From: Phycisphaerae bacterium | Lineage (GTDB): Bacteria > Planctomycetota > Phycisphaerae > UBA1845 | Assembly (NCBI GenBank): GCA_029260025.1 | Contig: JAJDDZ010000209.1 | Coordinates: forward strand, 1 to 34,685 | DNA length: 34,685 bases | Reading direction: 5' to 3' | Shown: positions 14,512-22,455 of the stretch, piece after piece | Position numbering within the stretch: the first letter of the stretch is position 1 | How the letters are laid out: each line of letters starts with the position of its first letter | Program-made: the position numbers and the translations under genes | The notes under the pieces: model-generated | Seen by the model: only the letters and a program-made list of their open reading frames with translations | Database searches by the model: none | Told to the model about the DNA's origin: nothing

Positions 14512-17500
14512 TTACTCCAATTCCATCTCAAACGCCCCAACCGGATGAAATCCCTTCTCAACAACTTCATCCCCCGAGAAAACCGCCCAGGATGGAATAT
14601 CCCGAACATACTTCTTGGTCATCTCATAAAGCTCCAACGCGGAGTTGGCTGCAATGATGTACATCACACGCTTTTTGTTAAACGGATTCGGCACAACAAG
14701 AAAAAGTCCATCATCAGGCGAACCATACGTCACCCCGCGCCATTCAAAATGGTTCCGACCAAACTTCACCGGAAGATCGCCAACCCCATCCGCAAACCAC
14801 CGGTTATCGTTCAGCGTCCCCATCACGATCAGGTCGTGCGTAGCAGCTTGCTCAAGTGTAAGCTCCGAATCCTTAACCAGTGGCGGCAGAATCTCGATGT
14901 ACGTATCCGCAACCCGCTCCTGCCACTTGCGAGCAAGCGTATGGTTCCCCTCGTCCATCCGGGCTGTTCCGTACACGATGAGCGTATCATGAAAGTCGTC
15001 GATCAAATTCGCCCAAACATAGAAGTTGAAGTTCTCAACCGGAATATCACTCAGCCCGTTGAACTCGATCTTCGTAGGCTTTTCCTCGAACGAAAGCGTC
15101 ACCTCAGTCTTCCTTCCGTTCACCTCAACCCGCCGCACATGTCGCTCCTCGCCCGCGTCGACGACCACATGCGTAAACAGATGATAAGGCTCGCCATCCT
15201 GTGAAACCGTCAACCGCACATTCCACTTCCCGTCCTTTGTTTCTTCAACCTCAACCGAAGGCGCAAGTCGCGGAAGGCCATCGCGCTCGATCCACTGACG
15301 AACAACACCCACCGCCCCAGCTCCCGCATGCTCCTGCACAACCGAAAGAAGCTGCGCATTCGTCGTCTCCTTTTCCGCGAACTTCTCGTGGATCGTTCGC
15401 ATCAGAGAAAGAAACGACTCAGTTCCAACCATCAACCGAAGCTGATGAAGCGCAAAAGTCCCCTTTATGCGAGGAATCTGATAAGGCCCATACCGATCGT
15501 AAACACGCGAAGTCTCAACAGGAACCATCTCCCGTTCGCGCGAAACCGTATACAGGTATTTCTGATTTAAGTCCGAAAGCTGATCCGCCAGGTCTTCCGC
15601 CGAGGCAACCTCGTCGTCTTCGTCGAATCCTTCGAGCATCCGCCAGTAACGCGCCGTGGCACTCACAAACCAATTCTCAGCCGCACTCGCCGGAAAGATT
15701 GTTCGTCGCCAAAGATAATCCGCATCGACCGCAAAATCCGCCTCGACCTCGTCCATCACAACCTCAAGGTCATCAGTCTCAACGGGCGCGATCCAGCGAC
15801 CCGCGTCGCGCGCCTCCTTCAGCTTGTCGGTCACATAGATCGGACTGGCCGTGGAATACCCAAGACTCAAATGAGGAATCGCATCCGGAAGATCCGGCAT
15901 GATCCGCCACCCTTTGGTCGGAAACTTTTCTCGAAGGGTGACTTTTCCATAATGAGCAAGAAACACCAGCTCCTTCGCCATCTCGCTCGTCGTGATCTTT
16001 CCGTCACACGCGTGCGCCCGGTTGATAGGAGACGACGCCCACATGTTAACGCCCACGGTCGAATCGAATTTCCCTTCATATTGCTTATAAAACTCGTTAA
16101 ACGAAACATCGCGATTCCATGGAGAAAACACCAGGTCGAAGGGCCGATCGTCTGGTTGCGCGAGGTACTCCTTCCGTACCTCGTCGTCCCGATTGTTGTT
16201 GTTCGCCCAAAGGAATCCCGGAGTGCCAAAGGGTGACATATCCTCACTCGTTCGCCACAACTTCTTTCGGTGAGTTCCCAACAGCAGAATCGCTACCTCG
16301 CCCGTCTTCACGTCTGCGATGGGCCAATCGTTCGTATACATCCCGTTGTTCTTTTCCCAAAGAATGCGCTCAACGTCGTCAATCGAAGATGCATACTGCG
16401 CAGCCTTTCGAATCCGATTCGACTGCGGCGTCGAGTCGGGCTCAAAAGGCGTCTGCGAAACCGTCGTCTCGCCAATGATGATCCCCGCCGAGTTAATATA
16501 AAAGTCAGCCCCAGAATGAATACCACCCGGAAACGTGTGATAGACAAGTCGATGACCATCGGACGGCTCGATGTCGGTAATCACGTTCCAATGAACACCC
16601 GTATACCCGCTCCACATGAAGATCTGACCAAAAACAACCTGTCCATCGGCCGTGGCAGGACCGGTTGCCGCAAATGCGGAACACTTATGATCTTCTTCGG
16701 TGATGTTCAACTCTTCTTCGGTCTTAAGGAAACTCTCGCCGGTCAATCCGTGTGGCGTAATCCCCATCGCTCGCTTGAGCTGACCAAGATCAACAACCGA
16801 GTTGATCGTCACAATATCCAGAAGATCAACCTCGCGGTCGTGATACTTCGCGCCAGCTTTTGCAGCCCCGTCCGCTATCCCCTTCATCTCTGTCAGATAC
16901 TCTTTGTCATATCCCCGCATGAAAAGCGAATCGCACTCAAACCGAAGATCCCGCCAACCCGCAGCCGGGTCTTTCCCATTTCGCTGAACGGCGAGTTTGC
17001 TGATGTACTGAACTATCTCGTCGCTCACCAAGCTGCCATATTGATAACCCCGCTCGTACGGCTCGCCTTCGATGTGAACGAAAATCCATCCGCGATTGTC
17101 GTAGCGATATCCGTTGCCAAACCACCGCACCGTCTCCATCGGAATCACGTCGGCGATGTCATCGACCTCTTCGATCGCAACGTCGTCGAACCACACTTTT
17201 CCCGAAGCGGTACCGTTATGACCCAAATGCAAATGGATACGATCCTTGCTCCGTGTGGCGATGAAGATCGTTTCCACGTGAGTCCAGTCCGCGTTCCCGC
17301 CGACAGCTTGCGAGTGATTGGTGAAGGGCTGAGATTCCATCGACATGCACGCGGGGACCGCCGTCGGGTATTTCGAGGTAGGGTCGGATGTCACTTTTTG
17401 GCACTTAATCCAGCCACTGAGGCGATAGGCATGCCCGACTCGAAGCGCAACAATCTCAGACGCGATAATCGCTTGCGACGGCGATGCATTCTGGACTGCA

Positions 17501-17727
17501 AGACTACGACTGCCGGAATGCGCGACCGTTGTATCGGGGCCAACAATCGATCTGCCACGCGATTGGGTGCGATCGTAGAGCCATCCGGCAGGATGGCCGC
17601 TATCGGCGATCGTTTCGAATCCGCCGTTGGCGACGTTCACCGGATCATCAGCGAAGCTCGCGCTAGCGCAGACCGCGACGATCACGAAGATCGTCGCCCA
17701 AGAGTGTTGGTTGGTTGTGTGCTTCAT
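14512..17727 (-). CDS. Large secreted C45-type N-terminal-nucleophile hydrolase with CBM-like domain
   Basis: A 1071-residue exported protein. Signal peptide: about 1-26. Residues 30-186 look like a carbohydrate-binding-type jelly roll (NGGFET...GWIKC...KVWFDDVAIE). Residues about 205-600 match the C45/phospholipase B-like family (acyltransferases and amidohydrolases): YERGYQYGSLVSDEI, then Cys349 in DHKCSAF as the likely nucleophile exposed by self-cleavage, followed by WNVI and the NSAG loop. Residues about 600-860 are helical and resemble the C-terminal part of M1 aminopeptidases (WIERDGLPRL), without an HExxH site. The last 200 residues are beta-rich. ATG 17727 was chosen because the signal peptide starts there; the frame is open for 55 codons upstream. 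Substrate unknown; an amide or peptide outside the cytoplasm is likely. Confidence 0.75.
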   Translation of the reverse strand: MKHTTNQHSWATIFVIVAVCASASFADDPVNVANGGFETIADSGHPAGWLYDRTQSRGRSIVGPDTTVAHSGSRSLAVQNASPSQAIIASEIVALRVGHAYRLSGWIKCQKVTSDPTSKYPTAVPACMSMESQPFTNHSQAVGGNADWTHVETIFIATRSKDRIHLHLGHNGTASGKVWFDDVAIEEVDDIADVIPMETVRWFGNGYRYDNRGWIFVHIEGEPYERGYQYGSLVSDEIVQYISKLAVQRNGKDPAAGWRDLRFECDSLFMRGYDKEYLTEMKGIADGAAKAGAKYHDREVDLLDIVTINSVVDLGQLKRAMGITPHGLTGESFLKTEEELNITEEDHKCSAFAATGPATADGQVVFGQIFMWSGYTGVHWNVITDIEPSDGHRLVYHTFPGGIHSGADFYINSAGIIIGETTVSQTPFEPDSTPQSNRIRKAAQYASSIDDVERILWEKNNGMYTNDWPIADVKTGEVAILLLGTHRKKLWRTSEDMSPFGTPGFLWANNNNRDDEVRKEYLAQPDDRPFDLVFSPWNRDVSFNEFYKQYEGKFDSTVGVNMWASSPINRAHACDGKITTSEMAKELVFLAHYGKVTLREKFPTKGWRIMPDLPDAIPHLSLGYSTASPIYVTDKLKEARDAGRWIAPVETDDLEVVMDEVEADFAVDADYLWRRTIFPASAAENWFVSATARYWRMLEGFDEDDEVASAEDLADQLSDLNQKYLYTVSREREMVPVETSRVYDRYGPYQIPRIKGTFALHQLRLMVGTESFLSLMRTIHEKFAEKETTNAQLLSVVQEHAGAGAVGVVRQWIERDGLPRLAPSVEVEETKDGKWNVRLTVSQDGEPYHLFTHVVVDAGEERHVRRVEVNGRKTEVTLSFEEKPTKIEFNGLSDIPVENFNFYVWANLIDDFHDTLIVYGTARMDEGNHTLARKWQERVADTYIEILPPLVKDSELTLEQAATHDLIVMGTLNDNRWFADGVGDLPVKFGRNHFEWRGVTYGSPDDGLFLVVPNPFNKKRVMYIIAANSALELYEMTKKYVRDIPSWAVFSGDEVVEKGFHPVGAFEMELE

Positions 17728-17987
17728 CGTTGTTTCATCAATTCCGAAAGGGTATGTTGGAATGAGCTGGGTTTGCAACGTCCAATTGGTAGAAGGCTTT
17801 CGCCACGTCGCCAAACCGTACCACAGAGTGGGGTCGGGCAAAAGCGATCGCCTCGCTTGATGCAACGAAGGGACCTTTGCGAAAATGATCAAATCGATCG
17901 TGGGTGTCGACGCGAGGCCCCATCTACAAATCTCTCTAATGAAGGAGCTTTATCACCCAAGGGTTTGCGCCGCCTACTTGAGGTTCG

Positions 17988-19166
17988 TTATCGCCAAGCA
18001 ACCTGGGCGAAATTCGCAATAAACGCCGCATTGTCGGGGAACTTACTCATCGATCCCAGAAGTGTTTCCATCGCGCGAATCTCGCCCTGGTCCAGAAGCG
18101 ATCGTCGGATCTTGTATGAAACTTCAAGCGCCTGGGGAGAAAGCAACCGTTCTTCCTTTCGCGTACCAGAAAGGTTCAGGTCGATGGCTGGCCAAACGCG
18201 GCGGTTGGCCATCTCGCGCGAAAGCATGATTTCCATGTTCCCCGTCCCCTTGAACTCGTTGAAAATAACGTCGTCCATGCGCGATCCTGTTTCGATAAGC
18301 GCCGACGCCACAATCGTGAGTGACCCGCCGCCTTCGACGTTTCGGGCCGCCCCGAAAATTTGCTTGGGTTCGTTGAGCGCTCCTACAGAAAGACCGCCGG
18401 ACATGGTTCGTCCACCGCCGCCGCCCCGACCTCCGTAGCGCCCGCCGTTTCGCCCACCGCCTCCGCTGCGACCGTCGTCAACGTTAAAGGCCCGTCCAAG
18501 TCTCGTAAGGGAATCGAGCAAAATGAATACGTCCCTGCCCGCTTCGACCATACGTTTTGCTTTTAGGTTCATGAGTCGCGCGATTCGAACATGACTCGCC
18601 GTGTCTTCATCGTTGCTGCTGGAGACGACTTCGCCGTTGACGCTTCGGCGCATGTCGGTGACTTCCTCGGGTCGTTCGTCAATGAGCAAGACCATCATGT
18701 ATACGTCGGGGTGGTTGGCGGCGACACCGGCCGCCATCTGCTGAAGCAGGACGGTTTTTCCGGTTCGCGGGGGTGCGACGATGAGGCCTCGTTGTCCCAG
18801 GCCAATCGGGGTCATCAGGTCAACGATTCGCATCGTCGCTGGTCCGCCGTCGGTTTCAAAACGAACCGCCTGCTCCGGATCGATCGCAATGAGATCGTCA
18901 AACGGTTCGACGCTGTCGTGATCTTTTGGGTCGCGTTCCTGAATGGTCAGGACCTCGCCGACCTGGTTTTTCGCCTTCGCTCGTTTATCCTTGGCATGCT
19001 TGATGGTGCATTCAATCAGCTCTCCGCCCTTAAGTCCAAGGGAGCGTACGAGTTCTGGCGTCACGAAGGGGTCGGTCGGCTTGATGCGGTAGTTGGACTT
19101 CTGCTCTCGCAAGTACCCGCTTCCGCGGTCAGTTTGTTCATAGACGCCAATGAAGCTATCTGCCAT
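17988..19166 (-). CDS. rho: Transcription termination factor Rho with Gly/Arg-rich insertion
   Basis: A 392-residue hexameric RNA helicase. The RNA-binding cold-shock-like domain is at about 1-115. The ATPase domain carries the P-loop APPRTGKT (131-138), Walker B FILLDSLTRLGRA (214-226), the Arg-finger region GSRMDDVIFNEFKGTGN and SGTRKEE. The N-terminal helical subdomain of E. coli Rho is largely absent. Between RAFN and SGGLS, where E. coli has the short Q-loop, there is a run of about 22 residues of Gly and Arg (231-253, RGG-like). The lysine of the usual Q-loop (GKVLTGG in E. coli) is replaced by RTMSGG. GGA lies seven bases before the ATG. Upstream is a 690-base gap that may hold a long leader. 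Confidence 0.96.
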   Translation of the reverse strand: MADSFIGVYEQTDRGSGYLREQKSNYRIKPTDPFVTPELVRSLGLKGGELIECTIKHAKDKRAKAKNQVGEVLTIQERDPKDHDSVEPFDDLIAIDPEQAVRFETDGGPATMRIVDLMTPIGLGQRGLIVAPPRTGKTVLLQQMAAGVAANHPDVYMMVLLIDERPEEVTDMRRSVNGEVVSSSNDEDTASHVRIARLMNLKAKRMVEAGRDVFILLDSLTRLGRAFNVDDGRSGGGGRNGGRYGGRGGGGGRTMSGGLSVGALNEPKQIFGAARNVEGGGSLTIVASALIETGSRMDDVIFNEFKGTGNMEIMLSREMANRRVWPAIDLNLSGTRKEERLLSPQALEVSYKIRRSLLDQGEIRAMETLLGSMSKFPDNAAFIANFAQVAWR

Positions 19167-19862
19167 TGTCTTTTCCTATTTTAACATCGCGAATAATTCA
19201 CGAGGTCGCAATGAAAGCGAGAGTGCGTACGAATCTTGTCTGGCTCGAGTTGCCCTGCGCGGTCGTGCCTAGAGGATTCCCGAACGTAAAGTATTATAAT
19301 CGCTTGCTTTACGGCGTTTTTCCCAACGGGTCGAATGGGTGGGACGTAGTTTCAGGCGTGGATCGAAAGATCGGTAACGCCCGCCTGACGTACTATTATA
19401 GCACAATCTTGCGCCACGGAAACTCCCAGAGACCATTGAAAATCAATCTTGACATTGGTTTAGACGTGCGCAGAATACCCCCCCGCTGATCGAATTGTTG
19501 GTCTCTCACTGTAGAGGCTAGTGGCTGAGCTCGCAGATTCGTTCATGCACTTTAAAGTTCGTGCCCGATAAGGGCGTAAGCATACTCCGCTACTAGGCGT
19601 GGTCAGCAGGGTTTGCGATGAGGGCGAGTACGGAGGACTTCTCCGTCAGCCAGAATTCGTTTTGCCCCGCTATGGCGGGTCGCAACGAAAGAGAGAATTT
19701 TTTAGCGAAATAGTGTGGAGCCGGTTCGTGCCGGTACCCGTTTAGGAGTAAGGGAACAAGCCGGGTTTGCCCGGTGCGGGACGGCGGATGTTTTCGTCAA
19801 CCGCGTCCCGATTGATGTTAGGTGAGCGAGTTCGCGAACCGTTTCTCAAAGGAGATCGACTT
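19167..19862. other. Gene-free region between rho and a small lipoprotein gene
   Basis: No gene is supported. It should hold the divergent promoters of rho (minus) and the small lipoprotein (plus). Hairpins on the plus side include CCCGC/GCGGG near 19657-19670 and CCGGG/CCCGG at 19761-19774, so the lipoprotein message may have a structured leader. I did not recognise 6S, tmRNA, RNase P or SRP RNA signatures here. Confidence 0.5.
19394..19421 (-). promoter_or_regulatory. Candidate rho promoter
   Basis: On the minus strand TTTCCG (19421-19416), a 16-base spacer, then a perfect TATAAT (19399-19394). It would give rho a leader of about 220 bases, in line with the autoregulated long leader of other rho genes. 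The -35 box is poor. Confidence 0.35.
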
Positions 19863-20063
19863 ATGAAGAAAAGCAGTTTTAAGGGAATGGCGTTGGTCGT
19901 GCTGACGTCTGGTTGCATGTTCGGTGCGTTTGGTTGCCTGAGCAATCTTCCAGGGCTCGTATTGCGTGCGCTTCCTGGTCAAATCGTCGGCGAACTCTTG
20001 ATTGACAGCGATGCAGTCTTCGACCTGTTCGGCGACAGCAACGACGCTACTGAGGTTCTCTAG
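19863..20063 (+). CDS. Small lipoprotein, unknown function
   Basis: A 66-residue protein starting MKKSSFKGMALVVLTSGC. The basic N-terminus and hydrophobic core are a signal peptide, with cysteines (SGC and FGC) that could serve as lipobox Cys. The mature part, LSNLPGLVLRALPGQIVGELLIDSDAVFDLFGD, has alternating hydrophobic residues. AAAGGAG eight bases before the ATG is the best ribosome-binding site in the window and fixes this start over the ATG at 19767. A clear terminator follows, so it is a single-gene unit, probably well expressed. Confidence 0.75.
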   Translation: MKKSSFKGMALVVLTSGCMFGAFGCLSNLPGLVLRALPGQIVGELLIDSDAVFDLFGDSNDATEVL

Positions 20064-20096
20064 AGCCCTTCGTCGTCTAATCGATAAATCACAGAG

Positions 20097-20141
20097 GCGG
20101 GATCATCCGAGCTTTTCGGCTGGTCCCGCTTCTATTTGTTT
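20097..20141 (+). terminator. Rho-independent terminator after the small lipoprotein gene
   Basis: Outer stem GCGGGA/TCCCGC (20097-20102, 20124-20129), inner stem CCGA/TCGG (20107-20110, 20116-20119), followed by TTCTATTTGTTTTG. It is about 35 bases after the stop and may also serve the convergent MBL gene. Confidence 0.65.
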
Positions 20142-20162
20142 TGCATAGTTGTCTACCAGTTG

Positions 20163-21035
20163 CTAGCAGTTAGGCCATAACGTTTCAATAACAACTGGAC
20201 GATGAAATGTCCCGGCGATCATAGCTCCGCCGTGATTGGGATCGTGTGGAAACGCGAGGAGCAGACCCTCTTCGAGGCATCGTTGGTAGATAACCTCTCG
20301 CTCCCGGATCGTATCAAGGGGGCGCAGGTCGTAGCTCATCACCCATCCGAGTTTCAAATGTGCGATCGTCGGCACCAGGTCTCCGACGAAGAGAAGATTT
20401 CGTTCGTTCCCGACGAATTCGGGGTGAAGCTGACACGTTGTGTGACCCTGCGACACCATCCATCTTACGCCTTCAATCGTAGGTCCGGGGTGATCCCCTT
20501 CGACAAATGAAAGAACGCCCGCATCCTCCACGGCGGCGAAGTCCGCCTGGACAAAGGACGCTCGATCTTTCGGTGTGGCGCAACGGGCGTGCTCCAGGTG
20601 CGATCGATGGACCCAGTGGCGGGCGTTTGGGAAACGCAGCGACGTCTTGCCCCCTGGCTCATCGTACCAATCGGTCAGTCCGCCGTTGTGGTCGAAGTGC
20701 AAGTGGGTGATCACAACGTCGGTCACATCGGCAAGACCCAGCCCCATTTCGCCGAGTTTGGTCGGAAGTGCGTCGGGATCATGCCGAATCGCGTATCTGG
20801 CGGCACTTTTCTTGTCCCATTTGCTTCCGCACCCGGTATCAACCACGATCAATCGGTTCGCGGACCTGTCGAGGGCGACCAGCGACCGGGCAGCAAGTGG
20901 GATTCGGTTTTGTTCGTCCACGTCGGTTACGTTTTGCCATAGAGCTTTTGGGACCACGCCGAACATCGCTCCGCCGTCGAGTCGAAGGGTTCCGTTAATC
21001 ACAGTGTGCAGCTCGTAGTTTCCGATTTTCAACAT
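20163..21035 (-). CDS. MBL-fold metallohydrolase
   Basis: A 290-residue metallo-beta-lactamase-fold enzyme with a two-metal site: His111-x-His113-x-Asp115-His116 (THLHFDHNGG), a third histidine in SQGHTTCQ, an aspartate in FVGDLVP and a last histidine in FPHDPNHGG. The layout and the length of the linker after the first motif resemble the AHL-lactonase/quorum-quenching and related hydrolase group rather than glyoxalase II. The true substrate cannot be read from sequence. There is no signal peptide, so it is cytoplasmic. Divergent from the LpxL-like gene. Confidence 0.9.
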   Translation of the reverse strand: MLKIGNYELHTVINGTLRLDGGAMFGVVPKALWQNVTDVDEQNRIPLAARSLVALDRSANRLIVVDTGCGSKWDKKSAARYAIRHDPDALPTKLGEMGLGLADVTDVVITHLHFDHNGGLTDWYDEPGGKTSLRFPNARHWVHRSHLEHARCATPKDRASFVQADFAAVEDAGVLSFVEGDHPGPTIEGVRWMVSQGHTTCQLHPEFVGNERNLLFVGDLVPTIAHLKLGWVMSYDLRPLDTIREREVIYQRCLEEGLLLAFPHDPNHGGAMIAGTFHRPVVIETLWPNC

Positions 21036-21131
21036 AGTGGTCTCATTTTAGCCAGTTAAGCTTCCTTACGCACGTCCCGGAATGACAACGAATGGTGTAG
21101 TTTCCGGCGGGAGCCGCTGTACAATAGAAAT

Positions 21132-22118
21132 ATGGCCGAGTCGATCGCAGAAAAAGCAAAGAAGTCGAGCGAACCGTCAAGAAGTGGAAAGGGCGTGTTC
21201 GGAAGCATCGCCCCAATTGCCCAGGAACCGCTGTCGGTATGGGAGCGGGTCTCTTTCGGGCTTGCTCATGCTGCCACTTCGGGGCTGCTGCTCGTCTTGG
21301 GGCTTAGGGGGTTATACCGGTTCGGTCAGGCGTTCGGGATTCTCGAATGGTCGTTGGACTACAAGCGTCGCCGCCGGTTTTCTCGAGCGCTGACCCGCGT
21401 CCTCGGTCGCAAGCCGACCAGAAGCGAGCGGTGGCGACATACTCGTCTTTTCTTCATGAGGATGCGCTGCGACAAGATGTTTTATCTGATCTTCGATCGT
21501 ATCCCGCGTGAACGTGCGGTGTCTCTTTTTTCGATAAGCGACCAGGATGCTTTCGACGGGGCGCTTGGGAGGGGGCGAGGTGTTTACTTGGCTGTCTGTC
21601 ATCACGGATCACAGCACGTGCTCGCCATGTTTCTTGCACTGATCGGTCAAAAACCCGCCGGCGTGCGAGATCGAAAAGAGGGGGGTCTTCGTCGGTACAT
21701 TCAGAAAAGATTCGACGACAAGTACCCGGAGTTTCGTAGGATGCGCGTGTTGTACTCAGACAGTTATCCGCGCGATATTTTTCGTTGTTTCGAGGAGGGG
21801 TATGTTGTCGGAAGCGCGATGGACATTTCGCGTCTCCGGTCGGGCCGTCAAAAAACGGAAGATGTTACAGTCTTCGGCGAGCGTCGACCATTTCTCAGCG
21901 GTCCGTTGCGCATCGCGATGCGCAGCGAAACGGTTGTTCTGCAGGCGTTCGTCATATCCGAACCAGGGTTTCATTACCGATTGGAAATCGTCGAGACGCT
22001 ATTTGATCCACAAACCCGCACAGACGACGCCCAGACACTCTCGGCGGCGATGCAGACGTACGCGTCAAACCTGGAACGCTTCGTGTCCGAATCGCCCAGC
22101 CAACTGAGTCGCATATAA
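21132..22118 (+). CDS. LpxL/HtrB-like lysophospholipid acyltransferase, altered active site
   Basis: A 328-residue member of the LpxL/LpxM (lauroyl/myristoyl transferase) fold, which adds secondary acyl chains to lipid A or similar lipids at the inner membrane. An N-terminal hydrophobic segment (about 45-60) follows a charged leader. The core keeps GVYLAVCHHGSQHV, a distant AMDIS aspartate, and VTVFGERRPFLSGPLRIAMRS. In LpxL the catalytic pair is HX4(D/E). Here residues 157-162 read HHGSQH, and neither histidine has an acid four residues on. The start ATG has no Shine-Dalgarno but sits 7-8 bases after TACAAT. Together with kdsB at the other end of the window it suggests an LPS-bearing cell. 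Confidence 0.8.
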   Translation: MAESIAEKAKKSSEPSRSGKGVFGSIAPIAQEPLSVWERVSFGLAHAATSGLLLVLGLRGLYRFGQAFGILEWSLDYKRRRRFSRALTRVLGRKPTRSERWRHTRLFFMRMRCDKMFYLIFDRIPRERAVSLFSISDQDAFDGALGRGRGVYLAVCHHGSQHVLAMFLALIGQKPAGVRDRKEGGLRRYIQKRFDDKYPEFRRMRVLYSDSYPRDIFRCFEEGYVVGSAMDISRLRSGRQKTEDVTVFGERRPFLSGPLRIAMRSETVVLQAFVISEPGFHYRLEIVETLFDPQTRTDDAQTLSAAMQTYASNLERFVSESPSQLSRI

Positions 22119-22154
22119 TGCCTCTTCGACTTGCTTTTCGTTTTTCGGCAAGTT

Positions 22155-22172
22155 CCTCGCGGACTCGCGAGG
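22155..22172 (+). repeat. Seven-base-pair hairpin between acyltransferase and tRNA
   Basis: CCTCGCG, loop GACT, CGCGAGG: perfect stem 37 bases after the acyltransferase stop. A second inverted repeat ACTTGC/GCAAGT lies just upstream (about 22128-22153). Neither has a T-run, so intrinsic termination is uncertain. Confidence 0.4.
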
Positions 22173-22227
22173 GATCTCAGGCGGAAGCCTCTCCGCGACG
22201 TAGTGTGTTCGCGCCGTCGTATCCTAC

Positions 22228-22255
22228 TTGACGAGAATCCGTCGGCTGGTACTGT
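22228..22255 (+). promoter_or_regulatory. Promoter of tRNA-Ala
   Basis: TTGACG (22228-22233), a 16-base spacer, TACTGT (22250-22255). The predicted start is about nine bases before the tRNA. Confidence 0.5.
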
Positions 22256-22270
22256 GATATTGAACTTGAT

Positions 22271-22343
<73 letters not shown>

Positions 22344-22455
22344 TTTTTCCCCGGGTCGCTAGCTCTTCGGTGCGTCGCGACTCGGGGTTATTTCTGCGCA
22401 GGCCAGGAGCGCGCGTGCAGGCAAGAGTATACGTGCTTCGAGACGTGGGGCCGCC

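Noticed and set aside
14353-15204. Open frame of 283 codons on the plus strand
   Set aside because: It overlaps the 3' end of the C45-type gene antisense and has low-complexity composition with no domain.
16270-18438. Open frame of 722 codons on the plus strand
   Set aside because: It is antisense to the well-supported C45-type gene and rho, is very rich in Arg and has no family resemblance; it is a codon-bias shadow.
19166-19489. Plus-strand frame of 107 codons in the rho upstream gap
   Set aside because: No ribosome-binding site, no recognisable domain, and it would start inside the rho start region; more likely leader/promoter DNA.
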